Assembly (NCBI GenBank): GCA_023301725.1
Contig: JALZUD010000043.1
Span: 1-64,000 of the forward strand
DNA from: Granulosicoccus sp.
GTDB taxonomy: Bacteria; Pseudomonadota; Gammaproteobacteria; Granulosicoccales; Granulosicoccaceae
Length of the DNA: 64,000 bases
Reading direction: 5' to 3'
Shown: positions 40,170 to 49,781 of the stretch, piece after piece
Layout: each line of letters starts with the position of its first letter
Position numbering within the stretch: position 1 is the first letter of the stretch
Notes under the pieces: generated by a model
Databases searched by the model: none
The model's input: only the letters and a program-made list of their open reading frames with translations
What the model was told of the DNA's origin: nothing
Program-made: the position numbers and the translations under genes

Positions 40170-40421
40170 CTAAGAGGCGTCCACTGGCGTGACCATGATA
40201 GAAGGCTTATCACCGCGTCGATAGTTACCGGGCTGCTTGATAATCGCAGCCATTGCCGTATCGCGCTCTTCAGCAGTGGCGTACCATCGGGTTCCCGCCC
40301 ATTCGTCACCTAACAGATGTGGAAATCTAAAAGGGTCATTGGCTGGCAATTCAACCTTGACGCCAAAGGGTTTCTGGTTTGTGTCTATCACGGTATTGGG
40401 ATCTCGTTTTTGTTGCAACAA
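40170..40421 (-). CDS. Small protein of unknown function with TTG start
   Basis: An 83-residue frame opposite to its neighbours. The only possible starts are tandem TTG codons at 40421 and 40418, since a stop lies immediately upstream. The sequence is not low-complexity (ANDPFRFPHLLGDEWAGTRWYATAEERDTAMAAI) and looks like a conserved small protein with a WYATAEERD-type segment. No membrane segment or signal is present. I do not recognise the function. Confidence 0.5.
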   Translation of the reverse strand: MLQQKRDPNTVIDTNQKPFGVKVELPANDPFRFPHLLGDEWAGTRWYATAEERDTAMAAIIKQPGNYRRGDKPSIMVTPVDAS

Positions 40422-40569
40422 TTATCCGCTATATCGACCACCCCTGCCGTTGATACAGTGAATCGAGCCAAGCAAAACAGAATTTGTAGGTAATCTTGGT
40501 TTCTCACTAGAGAATTCACGGATAATGCCCCTATGTTTCATTTTTCATGCATTTCTCAGGAGCTTAATC

Positions 40570-40911
40570 ATGAACCTTCGTTTTGCCAAACTCACAGCGC
40601 TTGCATCCGTCGTGCTGGTCTCAGCCTGTACTCAAGAGTCTCAGAACAGCATCGGACGCTCCATTCAGAACTGGACCGGTACGGACGGTATCATCGAGAT
40701 CTACGCAGGCGAAAAGCTAGTCAGGCGTTTCATGGAAATCGACAAACTCTCTACCGCTGCTGGCACCAACAGCGGTGAATCCCGACCCTATCGCTTTGGC
40801 TACGGCATCATGGATGCCAACCTCAATGGCGTACCTGACAGTGGTGAGAAAAAAGTTTATTTCGAATTTAGCGACTATTCCACGTCGTACGTTTTCTACG
40901 AAAAACCCTGA
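40570..40911 (+). CDS. Small predicted lipoprotein
   Basis: A 113-residue protein with a lipobox (VLVSAC near residue 17) after a short hydrophobic signal. AGGAG lies eight bases before the ATG at 40570, which decides this start over the in-frame 40525. The mature part contains DGIIEIYAGEKLVRRFMEIDKLSTA and FGYGIMDANLNGVPDSGEKKVYFEFSDYS, a DxNxNGxxDxxE loop that resembles a dockerin or EF-hand-like calcium site. Function unknown. Confidence 0.72.
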   Translation: MNLRFAKLTALASVVLVSACTQESQNSIGRSIQNWTGTDGIIEIYAGEKLVRRFMEIDKLSTAAGTNSGESRPYRFGYGIMDANLNGVPDSGEKKVYFEFSDYSTSYVFYEKP

Positions 40912-40969
40912 CCTACATCGACCAATAAGTATTTTTTCATAATTAAATGATTATTTTTCAGTGATTTAA

Positions 40970-41075
40970 TTGACTTATCTATTGTAACTACTAAGGTCAG
41001 AGTGCTCCTGCCGATACACTATCGGCGTTGCGTTCTCACCCCCTGAAAGGGTCCGCACGTCGGACCCTTTTTTTT
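40970..41075 (+). ncRNA. Candidate small RNA (about 78 nt) ending at a strong terminator
   Basis: TTGACT at 40970-40975 with TAAGGT 16 bases later could be a weak promoter starting an RNA near 40999-41003. A hairpin GCCGAT-ACACT-ATCGGC at 41010-41026 and then the terminator at 41046-41075 follow. No reading frame fits. It could instead be the 3' untranslated region of the small lipoprotein gene, processed or not. No known sRNA family was recognised. Confidence 0.4.
41046..41075 (+). terminator. Strong intrinsic terminator
   Basis: AAAGGGTCCG at 41046-41055 and CGGACCCTTT at 41061-41070 make a 10-bp stem with a CACGT loop and eight consecutive T residues. It closes the lipoprotein gene or the candidate sRNA just before bolA. 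Confidence 0.92.
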
Positions 41076-41123
41076 GCGTCTCATTCCCGCGTTATACTGC
41101 GCGGCGCAGCAGAGGACAAAACT

Positions 41124-41372
41124 ATGCGGATGGATTATTTCAGCGATCTGGTGGAGAAAGCCATCGACGATTCGCAAGTGGAAATTACCGGAGACGGTAG
41201 CAAATTTGAAGCGCGCGTCGTTAGCGACTCTTTCGAGGGTTTATCAGTGATAAAGCGCCACAAGTTGGTGTACGCAGTACTCAATGAGCACATCAAATCA
41301 GGTGCGATACACGCGTTAAGTATCAAAGCATTCACTCAGAACGAATGGGCGGCGGCGGGTGATCAAAGTTAG
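41124..41372 (+). CDS. BolA/IbaG family protein
   Basis: An 82-residue protein with the class II KH-like BolA fold: VEITGDGSKFEARVVSDSFEGLSVIKRHKLVYAVLNEHI and the conserved IHALSIKAFTQNEW end. The RHK and IHAL-type motifs are diagnostic. Such proteins pair with monothiol glutaredoxins in iron-sulfur handling or act in stress and envelope regulation. AGAGGA lies seven bases upstream of the ATG at 41124, which fixes the start. The length and lack of a long C-terminus point to the IbaG subgroup. Confidence 0.88.
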   Translation: MRMDYFSDLVEKAIDDSQVEITGDGSKFEARVVSDSFEGLSVIKRHKLVYAVLNEHIKSGAIHALSIKAFTQNEWAAAGDQS

Positions 41373-41571
41373 CTAAGGCCCAGTTCTGGCTGGGCTGGTT
41401 CAGCTCAGCCGAAAAACTGCCTCCGTCATAATACGAGCAAATCACGCCAGAACGTTTTGAACATGGCGCGAATCTGGCATTCCCGTAAAGACAACACGGG
41501 TTACTTGCCTCTTGCCATGATTTGGAGCGCACCCGTGCACCGACCACGCCGGATTACGTGAGTGCACATTG

Positions 41572-42447
41572 ATGAGACAAGAACGCCGCCACACAGACGC
41601 AAGTGACACGCCTTGGGTATCCGAGCTCGCACACCTTGCCTCGCAAACAGCACCCAGTGCTGAATCACGCATGAGCACCACGGTTAGTTGCGCTATCCGG
41701 TCGGGTAAGAAGGCGATTTTTGTACCACCCGATATGCCTCAGCTACAACCACGCACGTTACGCTACCTGCGTGCGTTTGCGCGTACTCACAACCTGCAGC
41801 TCGTTGAGGATCGTCGGCGTTTGGCCGTCACCCCTGTACGTGACATGCGCAATGCTCAGAGACCCACAATAGGCAAGGCTCTGGGAGAGCTGATGCAGCA
41901 ACTCGGCTTACCGGGGACAGCACGACCTCAATCGTGGCCTCACCGATTGGGGCCTGACAGCCAGTATATCGAGATCAGCAAACTGATTAAAATGGCAGCC
42001 TTCGCAGCACCGCAAGCCAAACGCTCATCCGTGAAGCTAAACGCAGGCCTTAAAGAAATAACTAACACCCGTGCTCAGACAATCGATGTGTACGGCTGTA
42101 AGTTGGTCTCGGAGGAGATAAGCACTGTGCTGGGTATCTTCGAAACCGCTGGCTTTCGAGCAGTGGGTTACTCAGCTGGCAAACAATATGTCATGCACGT
42201 TTGTCTTGCCGGAGGCGCACTGTCAGAGCCCGAACTCTGGGCAGATTTCCAAACACTGACTAGCACCAACTTCCGACTGCAACTTCACGAAGCCAGAAAC
42301 CCGTCCAGAGATATAGGCTTGTTTTACACCACAGTTTATCTCGACCTTGGTGAGGCACCCTCACCTTGGTGGCTCAATACCTGGGCTGAGAATAGCCAAA
42401 GCACCGCTAATTCCCTAGAACCTTTCACACTTCAACACGTAGGCTAG
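41572..42447 (+). CDS. Protein of unknown function
   Basis: A 291-residue frame without signal peptide or membrane segments. It starts at the ATG at 41572, one codon after a TTG. The central part is basic (PPDMPQLQPRTLRYLRAFARTHNLQLVEDRRRLAVTPVRDMR). The second half is a mixed alpha/beta segment (QTIDVYGCKLVSEEISTVLGIFETAGFRAVGYSAGKQYVMHVCLAGG) followed by NFRLQLHEARNPSRDIGLFYTTVYLDLGEAPSPWW. Codon use resembles its neighbours, so it looks real. No family recognised. It lies between bolA and uup on the same strand, with separate spacing. Confidence 0.6.
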   Translation: MRQERRHTDASDTPWVSELAHLASQTAPSAESRMSTTVSCAIRSGKKAIFVPPDMPQLQPRTLRYLRAFARTHNLQLVEDRRRLAVTPVRDMRNAQRPTIGKALGELMQQLGLPGTARPQSWPHRLGPDSQYIEISKLIKMAAFAAPQAKRSSVKLNAGLKEITNTRAQTIDVYGCKLVSEEISTVLGIFETAGFRAVGYSAGKQYVMHVCLAGGALSEPELWADFQTLTSTNFRLQLHEARNPSRDIGLFYTTVYLDLGEAPSPWWLNTWAENSQSTANSLEPFTLQHVG

Positions 42448-42534
42448 GGCAAACACCCTCGTAAGTTACTGGCTTTAGCACGCTAATACTGTATTCTTGC
42501 CTGCTGCCTTTCAGTCGCTTCAAGAAATCATCGC

Positions 42535-44481
42535 ATGTCATTGATCAGGGTGCAAAACGCGTCCATTGCCTTCGGACCAACCGCCGTTTTGGACAAAGTC
42601 TCCATGACAGTGGAATCAGGCGCCCGCACGGCGCTGGTAGGACGCAACGGTGAAGGTAAGTCCACGTTACTTAAAATGCTGGCGGGCATTCATCAGCCAG
42701 ACACCGGCGAAATCATCGTCAAGTCAGGCTTGAAAGTCGCCTACCTGCCGCAATCTGTTCCTGTGGATTTCACAGGCTCCACCTATGATGTCGTAGCGGG
42801 AGGCTTGGACACCATAGGCATCGTACTCGCTGAATTTAATCGCGAATCGCAACGTCTAGGACAAGGCGAAACACACTCGTCAGACGGCAAACAGCCGCTG
42901 ATCGACAGATTAGCCACCTTACAAGATAAGATTGATGCACAAGATGGCTGGGCTATGATCCAGCAGGTTGAGCAAACGCTGTCTCGCATGCAACTCAATG
43001 CTGACACTCTGGTGGAGAGTTTATCTGGGGGCCTTAAGCGTCGCGTAGTTCTGGCTCGCGCGCTAGTGTCCCAACCTGATATTTTACTGCTCGACGAGCC
43101 CACCAACCACCTTGACATCGGTGCCGTTGACTGGCTTGAAGCTCACCTGCAGGGATTACATTGTGCACTCGTGTTTGTTACCCACGACAGAAGCTTTCTA
43201 GATGCCTTGGCGAATGACATCTGCGAAATTGATCGTGGAAACCTCACACAGTGGCCAGGCCGCTACGCACTTTACAAGGAGAACAAGGCCCGTGCCCTTG
43301 AAGTAGAGGCTGACCAAAATGCCCTGTTTGATAAAAAACTCGCGCAAGAAGAGACGTGGATACGGCAAGGCATCAAAGCCCGACGCACCAGAAACGAAGG
43401 CCGTGTACGCGCATTGAAAAAATTGCGCGAGCAACACGCCGCCAGACGAAACGTGGTGGGCAAAGCTCGCATGTCTGTCAATCAGGCAGAGAATAGCGGC
43501 AAGATTGTTTTTGAAGCTACAGATCTTAATTTTCTGCGTGGCGACACACACATTATCCGCGGGCTTAACACCTCAGTGATGCGTGATGATCGCATTGGTA
43601 TTCTGGGACCCAATGGTTGCGGCAAGTCCACACTGGTCAAATTGCTGGTCGGCGAACTGGAAGCCACAACGGGCACGGTTAAGCGCGGCACGCAATTGGA
43701 AGTAGCTTATTACGACCAGCTACGCGCCATGCTCGATCCAAAGCTCTCAGCAGCTGATAACGTTAGCGGAGGCCGAGATACCGTTGAGATTAATGGCCAA
43801 CCTAAACATATCATGAGCTACATGCAGGACTTCCTGTTTGAGCCATCACGCGCCCGTGCTCCAATAACCGCCCTTTCGGGCGGTGAAACTGGCCGACTTA
43901 TGTTGGCAAAGCTATTTTTAAAACCCTCTAACCTAATCGTGCTCGACGAGCCCAGTAACGACCTGGATGTGGAAACACTGGAACTACTGGAGAGCCTGCT
44001 TGCAGACTACAAAGGCACGGTTATTCTGATCAGTCACGATCGCGAACTTATCGAAAACGTTGTCACCCGCAGCATGATATTTCAAGGTGATGGCAATTTC
44101 ATTGACGTGGCTGGAAGCTATACAGACTTCGAGCGCGAACGCGCAACATCGAACACACTCAAGCCGGTGTTTGAGCAATCCAGAGACCTCTCTGAACACA
44201 TGAAGAGCGCAGCTAACGCTGCAGCAAAACCTGTAGAAGCCGCTGCGAAACCAAAACCTGCCAAGCTAAGCTATAAAGATAAACTTGAACTGGAGTCTTT
44301 GCCGGGAAAAATCAATGAGCTTGAAGCATCCATAGCGAGTATTCATACCGCTATGAACAGCGCAAACTTTTATGATGATAAGCAAAAGGCTGATAAGTCC
44401 ATTAAAAAGGCTGAGACCTTACAAACGCAGCTCGATAAAGCTTATGTGCGTTGGGAGGAGCTTGAGGAAATGACCAATTAG
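42535..44481 (+). CDS. uup: ABC-F family ATPase Uup
   Basis: Soluble protein of 648 residues with two ABC ATPase domains and no membrane region. The first domain has ALVGRNGEGKST and LSGGLKRRVVLARAL, and the second GILGPNGCGKST and LSGGETGRLMLAKLF, joined by the basic ABC-F linker of about 80 residues. A C-terminal coiled coil (ELEASIASIHTAMNSANFYDD onward) binds DNA or ribosomes in Uup. E. coli Uup is 635 residues and influences ribosome function and transposon excision. Confidence 0.93.
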   Translation: MSLIRVQNASIAFGPTAVLDKVSMTVESGARTALVGRNGEGKSTLLKMLAGIHQPDTGEIIVKSGLKVAYLPQSVPVDFTGSTYDVVAGGLDTIGIVLAEFNRESQRLGQGETHSSDGKQPLIDRLATLQDKIDAQDGWAMIQQVEQTLSRMQLNADTLVESLSGGLKRRVVLARALVSQPDILLLDEPTNHLDIGAVDWLEAHLQGLHCALVFVTHDRSFLDALANDICEIDRGNLTQWPGRYALYKENKARALEVEADQNALFDKKLAQEETWIRQGIKARRTRNEGRVRALKKLREQHAARRNVVGKARMSVNQAENSGKIVFEATDLNFLRGDTHIIRGLNTSVMRDDRIGILGPNGCGKSTLVKLLVGELEATTGTVKRGTQLEVAYYDQLRAMLDPKLSAADNVSGGRDTVEINGQPKHIMSYMQDFLFEPSRARAPITALSGGETGRLMLAKLFLKPSNLIVLDEPSNDLDVETLELLESLLADYKGTVILISHDRELIENVVTRSMIFQGDGNFIDVAGSYTDFERERATSNTLKPVFEQSRDLSEHMKSAANAAAKPVEAAAKPKPAKLSYKDKLELESLPGKINELEASIASIHTAMNSANFYDDKQKADKSIKKAETLQTQLDKAYVRWEELEEMTN

Positions 44482-44549
44482 CCTCAAGGACGTCTAGAAC
44501 ACGTAACGCTGCCTGTATATACTGACCGAAACACATTCTAGGAATGACC

Positions 44550-45260
44550 ATGTCGAATTTGCCTCATCCGCACCTCGATCTGGCCGGTAAGATCCGCCCC
44601 GGTCTTGATATTCTGGCCAACGAGATTGTCATTGCCCTGAAGAAGCGTTCGCGGTTTCATGTCAATGCCCCGGTCTATGAGACGGGGCTTGTTGTGTCAG
44701 ACGCCTCACTCACCTTGCTTGAATACGCCTTGGGCAGCATTGAACGATGCCATGCAGAATTGGGGCGTTATACCTTTGCCTCACAAGAGGCGTTCACACC
44801 CGTCTCGAAAGTCTCCCCCGTTATTGATCGAGCGCCGCCTGAGAGCCCTTTGCAGGAAATGCAAAGCGGTTCAGGACAAAAAATTCTCGGCTTCTATCAG
44901 CAATGGCTTGCCCAAGCCTGCCCAGCGGGCGTAGACACAGACACCTACGGCGAAACAGTAACCAGTGATGTGGTGGCGCTGTTAGCGATTATGGAGCGAG
45001 TGAATCTGGGCAAGTCGGTTGCGGAAGCGAAATTTCTTGATCAACCAGGGGCGTTTATTGACACAGCTGGCGAACGTGATGGCCTGTTATCGCTACTAGT
45101 AAAAAAAGACAGAGAAGCTAATGTGCTGGCACTGGCTGCTAACCTTGCTCAACGCTATGACTTACCCACTGAACACGTGGTGGATACCTTTAAATTTATG
45201 ATTGCTACCACTATCGAGATCGAGATCGATTACCTGCGCATGCGAATTAGTGGTGCATAA
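44550..45260 (+). CDS. Helical protein of unknown function
   Basis: A 236-residue soluble protein predicted to be mostly helical. The start at 44550 is preferred to 44544 because AGGA at 44540-44543 is better spaced. The N-terminal segment LDILANEIVIALKKRSRFHVNAPVYETGL vaguely recalls the first helix of AroQ-type chorismate mutases (paired basic and hydrophobic positions), but catalytic residues cannot be confirmed. The C-terminal half (LLVKKDREANVLALAANLAQRYDLPTEHVVDTFKFMIATTIEIEIDYLRMRI) is also reminiscent of that family. Treat this as a hint. Confidence 0.55.
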   Translation: MSNLPHPHLDLAGKIRPGLDILANEIVIALKKRSRFHVNAPVYETGLVVSDASLTLLEYALGSIERCHAELGRYTFASQEAFTPVSKVSPVIDRAPPESPLQEMQSGSGQKILGFYQQWLAQACPAGVDTDTYGETVTSDVVALLAIMERVNLGKSVAEAKFLDQPGAFIDTAGERDGLLSLLVKKDREANVLALAANLAQRYDLPTEHVVDTFKFMIATTIEIEIDYLRMRISGA

Positions 45261-45265
45261 GCCAA

Positions 45266-46816
45266 TCAACTCATCGTTCGAAGCAGCAAAGAATTGCCTT
45301 GCATATCATCAGGCTTATCAATACCCATCAGTTGCAAAATAGTAGGAGCGATAGAGGGCAGCGCGTTGCCATTGCCTAACTCCCACTGCTCAGAGTCGTA
45401 GATAGCGCAAGGCACTGGAAAAGTCGTGTGCTGTGTGTGCGGCTTGCGACTTACAGGATCAACCAGCATGTCAGCGTTACCATGATCTGCGGTTAGCACG
45501 ATGGAATAGCCGTTGCTCACAGCAGCTTCCCACATACGCCCTACCATGGTGTCTACAGTCTCTACTGCTTTGACAACGGCCTCTGGCACACCGGTATGAC
45601 CTACCATGTCGCCATTAGCAAGATTAACAACCACCAGCCCGGCGCTTGCCTCTTCCAATGCCTTCACGATGCCATCGGTCACCTCTGGCGCACTCATCTC
45701 GGGCTGCAGATCGTAGGTTGCCACTTTGGGCGAATTCACTAACAAACGTACCTCATCAGTTAGCGGCTCATCCTTGCCACCATTAAAAAAGAACGTCACG
45801 TGTGGGTACTTTTCTGTTTCTGCCGAGCGTACTTGCTGAATGCCCGCATCAGCAACCGCCTGGCCTAAAGTCACTCCAGGCTCATCACGTGTGAACGCAC
45901 AAGCAAACGGATAACTCGACTCGTAGCGTGTCATGGTTGTCAGCGTGACCGGGATAAACTCTCCACGATCAAATCCCTCAAAAACGTCAAGCCCGATCGC
46001 CACACTCAGCTCTCTCGGACGATCGTTTCTGAAGTTGAAGAAAAATGCCTCCGTGTGTTCATCCCATGGCTCATGTGCGTCGAGCACAGTAGGCACCAAA
46101 AATTCATCGGTCTCATTGTTCTTGTCTGCCATGGACAGCGCCTCATCAAGATCCTTGGCACGTCTGCCGTCACCTTTAGCCATTGCTTTGAATGCAAGCT
46201 CTATGCGCTCCCAGCGCGTGTCACGATCCATAGCATAGTAGCGACCAGATACCGTTGCCAACACACCTTTAGCTGACGCTAAAGCGGGTAGTACACTATC
46301 GATGAATCCCTTAGCGCTTCCGGGTGCGGTATCTCGGCCATCGGTAATAGCATGAAGCACGGGCTTCACTTCATTTTTTTGACAAAGGGCTATCAAGGCC
46401 AGAAGGTGGTCAGTGTGGCTATGCACACCACCATCAGACACCAGCCCCAATAAATGCAATGGCTGGCCCTTTTTACGACATCGATCTAATGCCTCTACAA
46501 TGGCTTTATTGGTGTCCAGCGAACCATCATTAATGGCATCACCAATTTTCACCAGATCTTGCCTCAACACAGTGCCCGCACCAATGGTGAGATGGCCCAC
46601 TTCTGAATTACCCATCTGACCTTCGGGCAACCCGACCGCCCGACCTGAAGCCTCAAGCAAACAGGTTGAATGGTTGGCGTAAATACGATCAAGGTTCGGC
46701 GTATTAGCCATCGCTACTGCATTGTCCAGCTTGGATGGATTCACACCCACACCATCCATAATGATCAACAGAACAGGGCGCCGAGGACACAAGCTGCTTG
46801 ATTGATTAGCGGACAT
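45266..46816 (-). CDS. gpmI: 2,3-bisphosphoglycerate-independent phosphoglycerate mutase
   Basis: Interconverts 3- and 2-phosphoglycerate in glycolysis using manganese. The 516-residue protein has the alkaline-phosphatase-like metal site beginning LLIIMDGVGVN, the catalytic Ser71 in GQMGNSEVGHLTIGAG, the phosphotransferase insert (VHSHTDHLLALI, ITDGRDTAPGSAKGF) and the second metal cluster in VVNLANGDMVGHTG and TADHGNADMLVD. GGAG lies seven bases upstream of the ATG at 46816, which is better than 46822. It is convergent with the helical unknown gene, six bases apart. Confidence 0.96.
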   Translation of the reverse strand: MSANQSSSLCPRRPVLLIIMDGVGVNPSKLDNAVAMANTPNLDRIYANHSTCLLEASGRAVGLPEGQMGNSEVGHLTIGAGTVLRQDLVKIGDAINDGSLDTNKAIVEALDRCRKKGQPLHLLGLVSDGGVHSHTDHLLALIALCQKNEVKPVLHAITDGRDTAPGSAKGFIDSVLPALASAKGVLATVSGRYYAMDRDTRWERIELAFKAMAKGDGRRAKDLDEALSMADKNNETDEFLVPTVLDAHEPWDEHTEAFFFNFRNDRPRELSVAIGLDVFEGFDRGEFIPVTLTTMTRYESSYPFACAFTRDEPGVTLGQAVADAGIQQVRSAETEKYPHVTFFFNGGKDEPLTDEVRLLVNSPKVATYDLQPEMSAPEVTDGIVKALEEASAGLVVVNLANGDMVGHTGVPEAVVKAVETVDTMVGRMWEAAVSNGYSIVLTADHGNADMLVDPVSRKPHTQHTTFPVPCAIYDSEQWELGNGNALPSIAPTILQLMGIDKPDDMQGNSLLLRTMS

Positions 46817-46933
46817 GTTCATGCTCCATTAATGGGTATGACTTAAGAATTGATTAAACCGCCGCGCACATCCAAACCCTATAAAACGTTTGATGCACGT
46901 GACGCCAAAGGCCACCACTGCCTGCCTTGATTC

Positions 46934-48064
46934 TTAGCGCTTATTGTCATCGTCAGATGACTTCGGATCATCCACGGTATCAGACGAAGAATCGTCGACT
47001 TCATCAGAATCCATCAGGCTGTTTCGGTACGCGCCATTGGCATCAGGTTTTTTGATCAGTGCAGGATCAACTTCACCAATTTTGCGCTCGCCGGCCTTGT
47101 CTTGTGTGTCAGCACCAGAGTCACTCTTAGGCGTCTCTAACGCTGACTTGACCGGTGGCGCAACCGATGGCGAAGGTGCCTTGTATTGCGGGTCGTGAGA
47201 TTCTGACCGAGGTGCACCCTTGCTTGTCGCTGATGAACCAGAAGGTGAAGTAGGATCTGGAACAGGGTCTGTAGGATCGGGTTCGCCATCGTCCTCGTCA
47301 TCAAGGTTATCGCGTGATATTCCTGCAGCGCGCATACGCTGTTTGTATTTTCGCGAAAAGACAATACCCACTTCATACAACAGCCACATCGGTATGGCTA
47401 ACAGCGTTTGAGAGATCATGTCAGGCGGTGTTAGGAACATGCCCACAACAAATGCTGCGACAAAAACGTACGGACGTATCTTGACCAATTGCTCTGGAGT
47501 CGTAATACCTACGGCCACCACAAGTACTGTTGCCACTGGCACTTCAAAGGCGATACCAAAAGCGAAGAACAACGTAATGACAAAATCCAGATAGCGCCCG
47601 ATATCGGTACTGACTGTGACGCCTTCAGGGGCAACACTTGTGAAAAATCCAAACACGAGAGGGAATACCACGAAATAAGCAAAGGCCACGCCCAGATAGA
47701 ACAGCCCTGTGCTGGACACCAGCAACGGTACGACTAACTTTTTTTCGTGGGCATACAACCCGGGGGCCACAAAGGACCACACCTGATATAACAGGTAGGG
47801 CACCGCCAAAAAAACACACAACATGAGCGTCAGTTTGAACGGAATAAAAAACGGAGCAGCCACGTCAATCGCAATCATTTGGCTATCGGGCAGATGACGC
47901 AATAAGGGCGCAGCAAGTGCTGTGTAAATTTTGTCTGAGAACCAGAACAGACTAAGAAAAAGAATACCCACTGCCAACAACATTTTTAGCAGGCGATCTC
48001 GCAGCTCTATCAGGTGTGATAGAAAACCCTGCTCCTGATCAACCGCTGAATCTGGTGAGCTCAT
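46934..48064 (-). CDS. tatC: Twin-arginine translocase subunit TatC with long acidic tail
   Basis: Core receptor of the Tat export pathway. Residues 1-245 match TatC with six helices, including [13 protein letters not shown] at the start, the [13 protein letters not shown] loop and the [25 protein letters not shown] end. E. coli TatC is 258 residues; this one is 376. The extra 120 residues (from about 255) are Asp/Glu/Pro/Ser-rich and probably disordered in the cytoplasm. Such tails occur in some gammaproteobacteria, but their role is not established. It follows tatB after 43 bases. Confidence 0.94.
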   Translation of the reverse strand: MSSPDSAVDQEQGFLSHLIELRDRLLKMLLAVGILFLSLFWFSDKIYTALAAPLLRHLPDSQMIAIDVAAPFFIPFKLTLMLCVFLAVPYLLYQVWSFVAPGLYAHEKKLVVPLLVSSTGLFYLGVAFAYFVVFPLVFGFFTSVAPEGVTVSTDIGRYLDFVITLFFAFGIAFEVPVATVLVVAVGITTPEQLVKIRPYVFVAAFVVGMFLTPPDMISQTLLAIPMWLLYEVGIVFSRKYKQRMRAAGISRDNLDDEDDGEPDPTDPVPDPTSPSGSSATSKGAPRSESHDPQYKAPSPSVAPPVKSALETPKSDSGADTQDKAGERKIGEVDPALIKKPDANGAYRNSLMDSDEVDDSSSDTVDDPKSSDDDNKR

Positions 48065-48107
48065 ACGACGCTCGCGCCACTATAGTGATGCATTGGGATA
48101 GCACAGA

Positions 48108-48656
48108 TCATGTGTTGTCGGTACTCGATTTACCAGCGCTCTTGTCCAGCTTGGTGGACGCCGTATCAGGCTTGGAGGCCCAGCTTTGCGCCACTGCGCT
48201 GTCTTGCGTTTTGCTGGGTGTAACCACACTCTGATCAACACTCACCTCTTTAGCAACAGCAGGCTTTGTTTCGGACTCAACAGGCGTTTCAGTAGCCGTA
48301 TTTGCAGGTTGATCAGGTTCATCGCTGTTGGCGTTCTTAACGGTCGTTTCAAGCTCATTTAAACCCTCCTTGGTGCTCTTCAAAATTGATGCAGAAGTTT
48401 CTTGGAATCCTTTTTTTGTCGAAGACACCATATCGCGCAGCTCGTTGATTTGCTCACGTTGGTCGCCAATCAGTTTTTTCAGATCGCCAGTTTCTAGCTC
48501 CGACGCCAGATCTGTTTTTACGCCTTTAACAAACCGTTGGAGTTTGCCAATCCACTGCCCAACCGTTTTGGCTACTGCAGGCAGCCGCTCCGGGCCGATA
48601 ACAATCAGCGCAACGATACCAATCAATACAATTTCAGTGAAACCGACATCAAACAC
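48108..48656 (-). CDS. tatB: Sec-independent translocase protein TatB
   Basis: Partner of TatC that receives twin-arginine substrates. The protein of 182 residues begins MFDVGFTEIVLIGIVALIVIGPERLP, the single helix, glycine hinge and GPERLP motif of TatB. An amphipathic helix (VAKTVGQWIGKLQRFVKGVKTDL) follows, then a charged tail. It lies 52 bases after tatA. Confidence 0.95.
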   Translation of the reverse strand: MFDVGFTEIVLIGIVALIVIGPERLPAVAKTVGQWIGKLQRFVKGVKTDLASELETGDLKKLIGDQREQINELRDMVSSTKKGFQETSASILKSTKEGLNELETTVKNANSDEPDQPANTATETPVESETKPAVAKEVSVDQSVVTPSKTQDSAVAQSWASKPDTASTKLDKSAGKSSTDNT

Positions 48657-48708
48657 GGCGCGTCTTCTCTCGAGGCAATGGGCGGTAATTTATCGGACGC
48701 AATTGGCT

Positions 48709-48945
48709 TTAGGCCGATTTTTGATCGTCAGTTTTGTTCATCACCGTCTCATCGACCTCATTAGCGGCGTTTGTAGTGGCATCTTCCAGTTCGGCCTTAG
48801 GAGAATCTTCTTCCTTGACGGCTTGCTTGAAGCCTTTTACAGCCGATCCGAGATCGCCACCGAGGTTTTTCAGGCGCTTTGCACCAAAAATCAATACAAC
48901 GATTACCAAAATGATCAGTAGTTGTGGAACGCTAGGCATACCCAT
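48709..48945 (-). CDS. tatA: Sec-independent translocase protein TatA
   Basis: Pore-forming Tat subunit of 78 residues. The short N-terminal helix ([40 protein letters not shown]) has the FGxKRL hinge and amphipathic helix typical of TatA, and a charged tail follows. It starts 25 bases after hisE, consistent with a hisIE-tatABC transcription unit. Confidence 0.95.
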   Translation of the reverse strand: MGMPSVPQLLIILVIVVLIFGAKRLKNLGGDLGSAVKGFKQAVKEEDSPKAELEDATTNAANEVDETVMNKTDDQKSA

Positions 48946-48970
48946 TGTGTGTTTTTCCGTTTTGTCGTGT

Positions 48971-49291
48971 TCAAACGTTGCCGCGCGAAGCTTTCTCGGT
49001 ATGTCCGGAAACCCCCTCGCGACGTTCTAGTTCTCTTAATATATCCGATACATGCAAGCCTTTGGCGCTCAACATCACCAACATGTGAAACCACACATCG
49101 GCAGCTTCGGATACCAAGTGTTGCGGATCCTCTTCCTTGACCGCGAGAATAAACTCGATGGCCTCCTCACCCACCTTCTTTAATATGGCGTCTTCACCGC
49201 GCGCAAACAAGCTCGATGTGTAGGAATTTGTCGAATCTGAGTGTTTGCGCAACTCAATTTCATCACTTAACCGCTGAAGTACATCACTCAT
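48971..49291 (-). CDS. hisE: Phosphoribosyl-ATP pyrophosphatase
   Basis: Second step of histidine synthesis, hydrolysing PR-ATP to PR-AMP. The 106-residue protein has the MazG-like helical motif [38 protein letters not shown] with its acidic metal ligands. The ATG at 49291 sits inside the end of hisI (ATGAGTGA, 8-base overlap). Longer starts would run through the hisI reading frame. It is separate from hisI, unlike the fused E. coli HisIE. Confidence 0.93.
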   Translation of the reverse strand: MSDVLQRLSDEIELRKHSDSTNSYTSSLFARGEDAILKKVGEEAIEFILAVKEEDPQHLVSEAADVWFHMLVMLSAKGLHVSDILRELERREGVSGHTEKASRGNV

Positions 49292-49673
49292 GACCATTTC
49301 CGTATATTTGTGCCGGATCTTTGACAACGGGGCTCGTTGTTTGCCACCGCCCGGCATCATCCAGCTGCCTGTAAAAACAATCCTTGCGTCCAGTATGACA
49401 AGCGATACCGCCGATCTGTTCCACACTCAATAAAAGCACATCGCCGTCACAGTCCAGGCGAATGTCATGTACCTTTTGCACGTGCCCCGATTCCTCTCCT
49501 TTGCGCCAGATTTTTTGTCGTGAACGAGAAAAATACACTGCTCGCTTGGTCGCCACGGTCTCTTCCAGAGCTTGCGCATTCATCCACGCGACCATCAGCA
49601 CCTGCCCACTCTGAGCATCTTGCGCAATCGCGGGAATCAAGCCCGCTTCGTTAAAGGATACGGCATCGAGCAT
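49284..49673 (-). CDS. hisI: Phosphoribosyl-AMP cyclohydrolase
   Basis: Third step of histidine synthesis, opening the adenine ring of PR-AMP. The 129-residue protein carries the zinc- and magnesium-binding block [31 protein letters not shown] and the preceding [15 protein letters not shown] motif. It begins 108 bases after hisF, with nothing recognisable in that gap, and overlaps hisE by eight bases. Confidence 0.95.
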   Translation of the reverse strand: MLDAVSFNEAGLIPAIAQDAQSGQVLMVAWMNAQALEETVATKRAVYFSRSRQKIWRKGEESGHVQKVHDIRLDCDGDVLLLSVEQIGGIACHTGRKDCFYRQLDDAGRWQTTSPVVKDPAQIYGNGHE

Positions 49674-49781
49674 GGGCTTTTTTTCTGACTATTGAGGCTT
49701 GCGTCACAAGGACGTTTTGAAGTCGATCAGTCTATCACGCAGGCGTTGCGTAACAGGCACATTGTCAGCAGCTGCAATCCA

